Shown here: in pieces, positions 53,339 through 61,300 of the stretch | Position numbering within the stretch: position 1 is the first letter of the stretch | Layout of the letters: every line of letters starts with the position of its first letter | Assembly: GCF_049310905.1 (NCBI RefSeq) | Contig: NZ_JBMEMN010000007.1 | Span: 18,569 to 82,568 of the forward strand | Reading direction: 5' to 3' | Length of the DNA stretch: 64,000 nucleotides | Source: Gudongella sp049310905 | GTDB lineage: Bacteria > Bacillota > Clostridia > Tissierellales > Tissierellaceae | The notes under the pieces: generated by a model | The model's database searches: none | Told to the model about the DNA's origin: nothing | The model's input: only the letters and a program-made list of their open reading frames with translations | Translations under genes and position numbers: made by a program

Positions 53339-53527
53339 TTAATTCACTCCTGATGCTGCATTGTCAAGAGCACCACCAATTGCGCTCCATAAGCCTCTCA
53401 TTGCAGTTTCTACTGGGCCAGCTGATAAAATCAGTACTATAGCTATCAAACCAATAATCAATGCATACTCTACAGTTCCCTGTCCTTCTTCATCCTTCCA
53501 AAGTCTCATAATAAGATTCATCATCAT
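53339..53527 (-). CDS. flp: Flp-type IVb pilin
   Basis: 62 residues. The processing site is GQGTVEYALIIGLIA: cleavage after Gly15 leaves Glu at +5 and Tyr at +6 of the mature pilin, as is required in the Flp family. The mature protein is about 47 residues, hydrophobic with a short C-terminal domain. AGGAGG precedes three tandem ATG codons; the first is used here. It heads the Tad operon. Confidence 0.93.
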   Translation of the reverse strand: MMMNLIMRLWKDEEGQGTVEYALIIGLIAIVLILSAGPVETAMRGLWSAIGGALDNAASGVN

Positions 53528-53851
53528 TTTTCCTCCTTTTCATGTACTCTCTCCGGCTTTCGTTTATCTTCTACGTACAATTTCCTTTCACTACTAACGT
53601 TCACTTCATCCAACCACCCCACTAAAGTTATTAGGTCTAAAAAAGACCGTCACAAATTCTGTCCCGGTCGGTTACGTCACTGGCTAACTATAAAGAAGAC
53701 GTCCAAATAATCTTTATAGATCAAGGCCCCCAAATAAACTAGTATTATTACTTAACATTATAATACCCGGTGTTGGCTAATGTAAACCACCTCACAGTTT
53801 TATACTGGTTTTATTTGGATTTTTTTTCAGTTTTATGTAATTACTTGTTAA
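53528..53851 (-). other. Leader region of the Tad operon
   Basis: 324 bases without a gene between the EamA transporter gene and flp. It holds a possible -10 box (TATAAA on the - strand near 53800), the riboswitch-like fold described next, and a short hairpin GGTCT/AGACC at 53634-53648 with a T-rich loop. No other recognisable feature was found. Confidence 0.6.
53660..53775 (-). ncRNA. Candidate class II cyclic-di-GMP riboswitch
   Basis: On the - strand the segment reads GTTTATTTGGGGGCCTTGA, then a hairpin (CTATAAAGA / TCTTTATAG, 53688-53719), then TTAG and, after a variable stretch, AACCGACCG (53665-53673). The order UUGA-stem-UUAG-AACCGACCG matches the class II cyclic-di-GMP aptamer I recall from Clostridium. 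A closing CCGG/CCGG pair joins 53767-53770 to the 3' end. The P1 stem is short, the P2 pairing is not clear, and the 5' strand differs from the consensus, so this is tentative. Confidence 0.45.
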
Positions 53852-54724
53852 CTACCCTTCGATTTGATGGTTGACATATTTGTTCGCTTCTATTTGATTC
53901 ATTCTGTTTGCCAAAAGGCTTCTGGCAATGACAGTTCCAAGTACAATTGCTCCACCAACCAGGGATATTGGTCCAGGTCTCTCCCCTGCAATCAGGAAAA
54001 CCCAGATTGGATTAAGTATCGGTTCAAGAAACATGATAAGAATTGCTTCAAGGGCTGTAAGGTGTTTTACTGCCAGTGAATAGAATATGTAGGCAATCCC
54101 CACCTGAAAGGTTCCAAGGACGAACAGTCCGATTAAATCTCCCGTTGTAAATGACAGGCCAATAAGAAATGGAATTCCAATGACAGCTGTAATCATATGC
54201 CCTAGAAGTGTTGTTTCCACTGGTTTTTCATCCTTCTGGAATCTCAATGAAATGGTCACTCCAGCTAGGGCAATCCCGCTTCCGATTGCAACCATATTAC
54301 CTGTCCAGTTTCCTCCTGATACATCATCCATGAAAAACAGGACCATTCCTATTGCAACTGAAAATATTGCGGCAGTATCATACCATCTTATTCTTTCCTT
54401 CAATACCCATACGCTTAATATGGCCACCCAGATCGGTGCTGTGAACTGGAGAATTATAGCATTTGCTGCCGTAGTCAATTTATTCGCAATAACAAAGCCT
54501 ATGATCATTGCCGAGTAGCATAAGGCTCCTGAAATCTGTGCCTTAGAAAATGTAAACTTTGGTTTTTTTACATAAAGCCATACCACTACAGTTGAAAATA
54601 TTGCACGTCCTCCCGCTATGGTCATCGCAGGCAGGTCAATAAACTTGATTATAATCCCTCCGGTACTTAGGAGAGTTGCTGCAATTACAATATATATTAT
54701 GGATCTTAATCTGTCCTTGTTCAT
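53852..54724 (-). CDS. EamA-family (DMT superfamily) transporter
   Basis: 290 residues with ten hydrophobic helices in two EamA repeats, each opening with a glycine-rich helix (LLSTGGIIIKF in the first). It probably exports a small metabolite. The ATG at 54724 is followed by a basic N-terminus. It lies 16 bases after the DUF1893 gene on the same strand. Confidence 0.88.
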   Translation of the reverse strand: MNKDRLRSIIYIVIAATLLSTGGIIIKFIDLPAMTIAGGRAIFSTVVVWLYVKKPKFTFSKAQISGALCYSAMIIGFVIANKLTTAANAIILQFTAPIWVAILSVWVLKERIRWYDTAAIFSVAIGMVLFFMDDVSGGNWTGNMVAIGSGIALAGVTISLRFQKDEKPVETTLLGHMITAVIGIPFLIGLSFTTGDLIGLFVLGTFQVGIAYIFYSLAVKHLTALEAILIMFLEPILNPIWVFLIAGERPGPISLVGGAIVLGTVIARSLLANRMNQIEANKYVNHQIEG

Positions 54725-54740
54725 TTCTCTACCGTCCTTG

Positions 54741-55172
54741 CTATTTTTTCATCCCAACTGTAATGAAGAATGCCTCAATTCCATCAATCAGGTCATCGAC
54801 ACTGCTTACATTTCTTGATATCGTTTCAATTGGACACATTCCGTCCATATCCCTGTTAAGTATATGTTTTACCTTTTGCCCATATTCTATACTAACACCT
54901 TTGGACTGGAAAATCTCTACTGCTGGATCTGATATCAGGTCTGTATAGATACCTGAAATCTTACCTTCTGCCAGTAACATAGCGGCTGCTTTTCCAGTTA
55001 TTCTATCCGCAACAAATGCTCCCTTGAGACTATCAAATTCTTTCGTATAAACATCATAAACCGGTTTTATTCCTCTGTCTGTTGATTGTGCCACTACTTT
55101 TTCATTATTATATACAACCATTTTCAGGCTATTTAACTCCATATATTCTTTTGCTTTTATTATTCCTTCCAC
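54741..55172 (-). CDS. DUF1893 protein
   Basis: 143 residues. VAQSTDRGIKPVYDVY and FVADRITGKAAAMLLAEG are the recognisable DUF1893 stretches, a small cytoplasmic family related to cytidine-deaminase-like folds. MDGMCPIE contains the only conserved-looking Cys. Function unknown. Confidence 0.82.
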   Translation of the reverse strand: MEGIIKAKEYMELNSLKMVVYNNEKVVAQSTDRGIKPVYDVYTKEFDSLKGAFVADRITGKAAAMLLAEGKISGIYTDLISDPAVEIFQSKGVSIEYGQKVKHILNRDMDGMCPIETISRNVSSVDDLIDGIEAFFITVGMKK

Positions 55173-55249
55173 TTTGTCATCTCCTCCATTATGTTCTCCA
55201 TCTATTCTACATCAAGGGTGGAAAAAATCAAGCGGTTTTCCCTATATGC

Positions 55250-55277
55250 TTTACTAATAGAGAATTAGGTATATAAT
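55250..55277 (+). promoter_or_regulatory. Promoter of mnmH
   Basis: TTTACT (55250-55255), a 16-base spacer and a perfect TATAAT (55272-55277), 46 bases before the ATG. Confidence 0.5.
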
Positions 55278-55323
55278 ATTAGAGTAGAAAACTAATATAG
55301 ATATTAAGAAAATGAGGTAGATT

Positions 55324-56385
55324 ATGTATCCTGATATAAAGTACAGTGAGCTGGAAGAAAAACTAAAAAGTGACGATTATGTTCTAATAGATGTACGAAC
55401 TCCAAAGGAGTATGCACAGGAAACTATTCCTGGTGCCATAAATGTTCCACTATTTTCAAATGAAGAAAGGGAAATTGTAGGCACAGCATACAAGCAGCAG
55501 TCCGTAGATGAGGCCAAGATGCTTGGTGTTGAAGCTGTATCAAAGAGGTTGCCGGAAATGTTCAAAACCTTGTTGGAAATCAACAAAAAACACCAGCATT
55601 TGGTGTTCTTTTGTGCAAGAGGTGGATTTAGAAGTGCAAGTATTGTGGCTTTCTTGAAAAGTCTTAAGATAAGTGCATTGAAGCTGGATGGTGGATACAA
55701 AAGCTACAGGACATATGTCATAGAAAAGCTCCCTGAGGTAACGAAGGATATTGAGCTTGTTGTACTTTATGGCAATACCGGGACTGGCAAAACTCAGGTT
55801 CTTGAAGCCTTGAAAAGGAAGGGTGCTGATGTTCTTGACCTTGAGGGATGTGCAAATCACAGAGGTTCTACTCTTGGTGCGGTTGGCCTTGGTGAGCCAA
55901 ATACTCAGAAAATGTTTGAATCATTGCTTTACGATGCATTGAAGGATAAAAAAACGAATCTTGTCTTTACTGAGGGTGAGAGCAAGAGGATCGGTCGGTC
56001 TGTTATTCCTGAATATATTTTTGATAAGATTCGTGGTGGAATTCATGTTGAGATTACTGCTCCGATGGATACGAGAGTCGAGAACATCGTATCTGATTAT
56101 GTCTATGATAGTGATGATGATCTTATTGAAGCCTTGAATTATTTGAGAAAACGTCTTGGCAGTGAGAAGATTGACAGCTATATTGAGAGGGTTAAACAGG
56201 ATGATTACCGATCTGTTGCAAGGGATCTTATGATTGAATACTATGATCCCATGTATGAGCATAATCCGAAGAATTATGTTTTTCAGGTTGAAAATGTTGA
56301 TCCGGAAAGGACGGCGGAAATACTTCTTGAACATTTCCAAGTTGAAAGTAGAAAGTTGAAAGAAAAAGATTCTTTATTATTCTGA
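55324..56385 (+). CDS. mnmH: tRNA 2-selenouridine synthase
   Basis: 353 residues. A rhodanese domain (1-130) has the active-site Cys97 in FFCARGGFRSAS, at the same position number as in E. coli SelU. A P-loop domain follows with GNTGTGKTQ (about 149-158). It converts 2-thiouridine in the wobble base of Lys, Glu and Gln tRNAs to 2-selenouridine using selenophosphate, by way of a geranylated intermediate. GAGG lies before the ATG. No selD or selA gene is in the window. Confidence 0.92.
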   Translation: MYPDIKYSELEEKLKSDDYVLIDVRTPKEYAQETIPGAINVPLFSNEEREIVGTAYKQQSVDEAKMLGVEAVSKRLPEMFKTLLEINKKHQHLVFFCARGGFRSASIVAFLKSLKISALKLDGGYKSYRTYVIEKLPEVTKDIELVVLYGNTGTGKTQVLEALKRKGADVLDLEGCANHRGSTLGAVGLGEPNTQKMFESLLYDALKDKKTNLVFTEGESKRIGRSVIPEYIFDKIRGGIHVEITAPMDTRVENIVSDYVYDSDDDLIEALNYLRKRLGSEKIDSYIERVKQDDYRSVARDLMIEYYDPMYEHNPKNYVFQVENVDPERTAEILLEHFQVESRKLKEKDSLLF

Positions 56386-56456
56386 TTGCTACTTTATGAA
56401 TTCAAACAACTAGAAAGCCTCATGCTTATTTATTAGGGTCTACCTATTAGGTATGT

Positions 56457-56482
56457 GATCTCTCCACGAAGGTCGGAATGAT
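56457..56482 (+). repeat. Degenerate copy of a dispersed repeat
   Basis: GATCTCTCCACGAAGGTCGG followed by AATGAT resembles the GATCCTTC...GGTCAGGATGAC unit found four more times to the right. It is the most diverged copy. Confidence 0.35.
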
Positions 56483-56491
56483 TATAAAAAG

Positions 56492-57760
56492 CTAATTCAA
56501 TTCTTGGTTTTCAGCATCCAAAGATAAGCGCAGCAGTATCCCCAAAAATACCCAATAAATATATGCAACTGTAATAATGCTTAAGTTGAAAAAAGCCTGA
56601 ATAAGATATCCAATGATTGATGCCATCAAAGGTATTATCATTGGATTTTTGTTTTTATTTCTAAATGCCCTTCTTAAAATGCTAAACACAAAAGCAAGAT
56701 ATACAAGTAATGATGGTATCCCTGTGGTAAAGGCAATATGAAGGTATTCATTATGTGCCTTATCAAATATTCTTTCTTCATCATATTTCGCAATAATATC
56801 ATCATAGTAACGCTCTGAAAAAACCTCTCCCAACGTTTCAGGACCAAATCCAAGTAGTGGTTTTTCAAATATAAGTGGTATAACCCTCTCCCATATGAAA
56901 ATTCTGTTGGCACCTCCATCCTCATAACCATCTGCTTGAGTCAAAACATCTCCTGCTTCATCCACTAAACTAAGTGCTCTTAGGATAACCCTACCCTCAC
57001 TTTCAATTTCCATGGCAACAGTAATTACCAATAGCAAAACAAGTAGGTAAATGATAAACTTTTTGTTAAATTTTGATTTAATAGCATATGATACTATAAT
57101 TCCGAATGCAAAAAATGAGCCTACCCATCCACTTCTGGTAAATGAGGTGATAAGGGAAAAGTAAATGGAACCAGCTGCAAGATAATATAGCATATTACCT
57201 GTCTTGAGGTATGCATAGGCAGCAATAGGAAGTACAAGTGTCAGGTAGGTACCATGAAAGTTTGGGTTTCCGAAGGTAGAATGCCCTCTGCCTACAAAAA
57301 TCACCCTAGCCAATTCCTTAGGCATGGGATCGAAACCAAAATACTGGATTACTCCATACAGAGATAAAATTATTGTTGTTACGATAAACACTTTGAAATA
57401 TTTTTCGTTGAACTTAAAATTTCTGTATGCAAGAAAAAATAGAAATATGTACATAATTAGGGTTATAAGTCCTTCGAATCTTGTTGAATAACCTATTAGA
57501 GAATATAGACGATTATGGGAGAATACCGTGGCTAAAACTATGAGAAGTAAATACAGTAAAATAAGTTTATCTTCGATGTGAATAGGATATGACTCCTTTG
57601 ATTTTCTAAGGAGCATGGTGATTGATATCAATACTGTTAGTAGGAGTAAAAAAAGAAACTTTGGCCAAGATGAATAGCTTATTGTATTTGGAAAATACAT
57701 AAATGGAGTGACTGCTATAACAATTAGTATGAAAAAATTCATTTTGTCCCTAAAGTTCAT
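56492..57760 (-). CDS. O-antigen ligase-family membrane protein
   Basis: 422 residues with about twelve hydrophobic segments. The Wzy_C/WaaL pattern is visible as GHSTFGNPNFHGTYL, a large loop with FIWERVIPLIFEKPLLGFGPE and the conserved DKAHNEYLHIAFTTG. In a Gram-positive such proteins probably ligate or polymerise cell-wall or surface glycans, which would suit the neighbouring SLH surface protein. The target is unknown. Confidence 0.85.
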   Translation of the reverse strand: MNFRDKMNFFILIVIAVTPFMYFPNTISYSSWPKFLFLLLLTVLISITMLLRKSKESYPIHIEDKLILLYLLLIVLATVFSHNRLYSLIGYSTRFEGLITLIMYIFLFFLAYRNFKFNEKYFKVFIVTTIILSLYGVIQYFGFDPMPKELARVIFVGRGHSTFGNPNFHGTYLTLVLPIAAYAYLKTGNMLYYLAAGSIYFSLITSFTRSGWVGSFFAFGIIVSYAIKSKFNKKFIIYLLVLLLVITVAMEIESEGRVILRALSLVDEAGDVLTQADGYEDGGANRIFIWERVIPLIFEKPLLGFGPETLGEVFSERYYDDIIAKYDEERIFDKAHNEYLHIAFTTGIPSLLVYLAFVFSILRRAFRNKNKNPMIIPLMASIIGYLIQAFFNLSIITVAYIYWVFLGILLRLSLDAENQELN

Positions 57761-57881
57761 GTTTTCACCCCTTGTAATTATTCTGCGTACTCTAAATGTT
57801 CAATATTACTAATCTTATTAATGAGGTTATACCCATTACAGAATAATTTCAAGAATTTTCTATTTGAAAAATGAAAAAAGA

Positions 57882-57907
57882 GATCCCTCCGCTAAGATCG
57901 GGAAGAC
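57882..57907 (+). repeat. Dispersed repeat copy
   Basis: GATCCCTCCGCTAAGATCGG then GAAGAC: TCCC/GGGA arms around a variable centre. Downstream sequence resembles the tail that follows the copy at 58148. Confidence 0.45.
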
Positions 57908-57995
57908 GGACCAATTCATACCCCATCGATTAATTACAGTAAAATCAAAGATTTTTTGTAATTATATCGCCGGGCATACCATGCTGACAGATTAA

Positions 57996-58018
57996 AATCA
58001 AAATCTAAGATTTTGATT
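57996..58018. repeat. 11-bp perfect palindrome
   Basis: AATCAAAATCT and AGATTTTGATT are exact complements around a single central base. It contains the motif ATCAAAATC, which recurs in the repeat tails at 58207 and 63910. Confidence 0.5.
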
Positions 58019-58080
58019 AGTCTAGTCGCTTGGGACAAGCAAGCAACTTAGAATTGTGTATGGCTATATTAAGGGTCAAA

Positions 58081-58105
58081 GATCCTTCGCGTTGCTCAGG
58101 AAGAC
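58081..58105 (+). repeat. Dispersed repeat copy
   Basis: GATCCTTCGCGTTGCTCAGG followed by AAGAC, 25 bases, in the same orientation as the other copies. Confidence 0.5.
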
Positions 58106-58147
58106 AATTTTTCTAGTATGAGACAATAGAAAGAAAATTTGAAAAAC

Positions 58148-58215
58148 GATATCCTTCCACTTCGGTCAGGATGACTGAACAACTCATACCCTACCAATGA
58201 AATATATCAAAATCA
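58148..58215 (+). repeat. Dispersed repeat copy with shared tail
   Basis: The unit at 58148-58175 (ATCCTTCCACTTCGGTCAGG plus ATGAC) is followed at 58188-58215 by a 28-base tail beginning ACCCTACCAATGAAATATAT. The tail recurs with one difference at 63891-63918. Confidence 0.55.
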
Positions 58216-58292
58216 TTTTTTTTTGGGTATTTCTATCGCTAGCACTTATTACAAAAAATCATCAATAAGCAGTTAAAGGTCATTGAATAGAC

Positions 58293-58327
58293 AAAACTAA
58301 TGGAGATGATCTATCTCCATTAGTTTT
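58293..58327 (-). terminator. Terminator of the SLH surface-protein gene
   Basis: A perfect 15-bp stem (AAAACTAATGGAGAT / ATCTCCATTAGTTTT) with a 5-base loop, 29 bases after the stop codon at 58357. Confidence 0.8.
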
Positions 58328-58356
58328 ATAACCCGTTTCTTGTTGTATGCTTAAGA

Positions 58357-61300
58357 TTAACCTATTGGTTGTGGAAGTGGGTCTTGTTCGTTGTCTATAA
58401 GGTATGGATAAGTAATATTCTCAATGATATTCCAAATTGTGTCGAAATTCCAATCACTAAAATTTGATGAGTTGGTCATATATGAGGTTGAATATCCTGT
58501 TCCACCTGCTGAAGTATCTTGATTGGAAGTTTCTGTGTTCCAGTAGCTTAATGTAACAGTTCCTTTATTAAATCCTAACAATCCTCCAGTACCTGCAGTC
58601 CCAGTGACTGACCCTGTGGAATAAGAATTTGATATTTTTCCATTACTAGTTGTATTATAACCAACTAATCCTCCGACAAACCTGTAGCCAACTACGTTTC
58701 CTAAAGAATAACAATTCTTTATATTGCCTGAGTTGTATCCAACTAATCCACCAGAATGAGTATCACTATTAATTGTATCAGCAGTAACATTTCCAGATGA
58801 AAAAGACTCGTTTATATCACCCTCATTACGACCGACAAGTCCACCTACTTGCTTGATACCTTTTACATCCCCTGTTGAGTAACACTTATCAATTTTACCA
58901 ACGTAATTATGACCTGCAAATCCACCAACATTATCAGCAGAACTAGTAACTTTTACTTCAGAATTAGAATTAGTTATAATCCCAAAGTCTCTATTACTTC
59001 CTACAAAACCTCCAACACCGAATGTTCCGCTAACTTCTCCTTTGACATTGCTATCATTAATGATTCCATTATTAATGCCGACTAAAATCCCTGTTTGTTG
59101 ATTTCCATTTACTATACCTATCACTGAACATGACGATATAATACCTGAATTGTAACCAAACAAACCTATATAGATACCTGAAGGACGGTTGATATATAAG
59201 TTGCTAATTGTGTACTCATTACCATTGTAACTTCCACTAAAAGTTTTTAATGTGTTACCTATTGGTTCCCAACCATTCCCTTCGTTATAAGGAGCTTTAT
59301 CCAAATCTATATTGGCCGTCTGAATGAATTGTTTGTCTAGGTAGTTGCGCACCTGGTCAAGCTGCTCTGCTGTGGCAACTTGAAAAGGATCCTCCGCTGT
59401 TCCTTTACCTCCTGCAAAAGGACTTGGGGGATATGGAATAGTTGACTCGGTCTGCCACTGGAAATATGGATAAGTACCTTCTTTTATATTCCAAATATCT
59501 TTGAAGTCCCACCCAAAAAATGTTATTTGTTGGATCATCTCATCAGTTGTTTTCCCATTAGCAGAATCACTTCCGCTAGAAATAGTCTGGTTGGTGGTGT
59601 CTTTGTTCCAGAATGAATTGTTGATAAGGACACCGTCTCTATTTGCACCCACTAAGCCGCCTGTGTCTTGACTCCCGGATACTTGTCCAATAGCGTAGGC
59701 ATTATTGATATTCCCGTTATTTGTCCCGATCAATCCCCCAATAAATTTATTGCCTGTGACGGATCCTGTAGCGTATGAATCTTCAATTAATGTATCTAAT
59801 TGCGAATTCCCCACCAGGCCTCCAATTGCATTTCTTGTTCCTGGCTCTATTCCAATTACACTGCCTGAGGCATAAGAAGTTTTTATGGTACCTGTACTGA
59901 AATCACCAACCAAACCACCTACCCAAACAGGACCTCTTACCTCTCCTGTTGCATAACTGTCTTCTAATACGCCCTCGAATGAGCCTATCAACCCTCCTAC
60001 GAAGCTTATATTTCCTGTAACATCGCCTGTTGCATAAGATTCACTAATGGTAGCGTTAGTTCCCGTCCCTAAAAGGCCACCCACATACCTGCCAGTTCCA
60101 TTTACGATACCCGAGGCACTGGATTTTCTAATAGTAGCATTTGGAGAGGATCCTACCAAACCGCCCACCCATTCGAATCCAGAAACATCAACAGTTGAAT
60201 TGCACTGTTCAACCAAGCCACCTTGCAAATTTCCAACCAATCCTCCCACATAAGTTGACTCTGCGCTTACAGTTCCTGATGCGCTGATGTTGCGCAGGGT
60301 ACCGCCATCGATCTCTCCTGCTACTGTACCGACTCTGGTGTTACCTGAAATATTAGCATTCACCAGAGCAAGATCTTGGATCAGGACAGTGGATAATAAA
60401 GTGTCGAATAGTCCCACATTATTCTCAGTGGGCCTGTTAATCATGATGTTGCTGATGGTTTTTTCATTGCCGTCATAGGAGCCTTCAAATCCACTAATCG
60501 GCACCCAACCTTTTCCGGTGTTCCAGGGATCAAGGTCTAGATCAATATTTGCTGTTTGAATGAAATGTTTGTCGAGGTAATTTCTGACTACGTCCAATTG
60601 TTGGGCATTGGCCACTTGATATGGGTTCAAAAGAGTTCCAGAGCCTCCGTCGAACGGAGATGGTGGATACGGAATATTTTGATCATTTTGCCACCTGAAG
60701 TAGGGATAGCTTTGTCCCTCTTTCATGGTCCAGATATTAGCAAAATCCCAGTCTACATAAATAGGAACGCTGTTAATTTCTTTAATCATAGCACTGGTTA
60801 CATACCCTGTGCCACCTACGGAATTTAACCTTCCTGTGGTTTCTGTATCCCAGTAGCTGGATGTTATAGGTGCCGATGGGCTACTTTCCCAGATTGCACC
60901 TACCAAGCCTCCAGTGTAAGCTGACCCGCTTACTTTTCCATAGGCATATGCATTGGTAATTTCAGCAGGGCTACCTCCACCACTGTAGAAACCAACCAAA
61001 CCTCCCACAGTGTTGCCACCGGTTACCGAACCGGAAGCGTATACATTTCGTACATAACCCGGTAAGCTACCAATCAATCCTCCAACATAGGTATTTCCAT
61101 TAACATTACCGCTACTAAAGCATCTTTCAGTAATTCCCCATGCTAGTCCAATCAAACCACCCACTGATTCATCCCCTGTAACACTTCCTGTGCTGTAGCT
61201 GTTTGTTAGTGGATTGTTTGAGTGCCAACCTAACAAACCCCCGACATATTCATTACCCGTAACATCACCTGTGGCAAAAGAGTTATTAATATGTCCACCA

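Larger units (their letters stand above)
57761..58292. other. Noncoding region with degenerate dispersed repeats
   Basis: More than 500 bases without a supported gene, separating the ligase-like gene from the terminator of the surface-protein gene. It contains three repeat copies (57882-57907, 58081-58105 and 58148-58175), a short palindrome (57996-58018) and AT-rich sequence. It looks like decayed intergenic repeat DNA. Confidence 0.6.

Noticed and set aside
55921..56340. A 139-codon antisense open frame inside mnmH
   Set aside because: The + strand frame encodes a complete MnmH; the antisense product has no motif and no ribosome site.
57761..58356. CRISPR array in the repeat-rich noncoding region
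   Set aside because: Repeats are diverged, unevenly spaced and lack uniform spacers; no cas genes are present.
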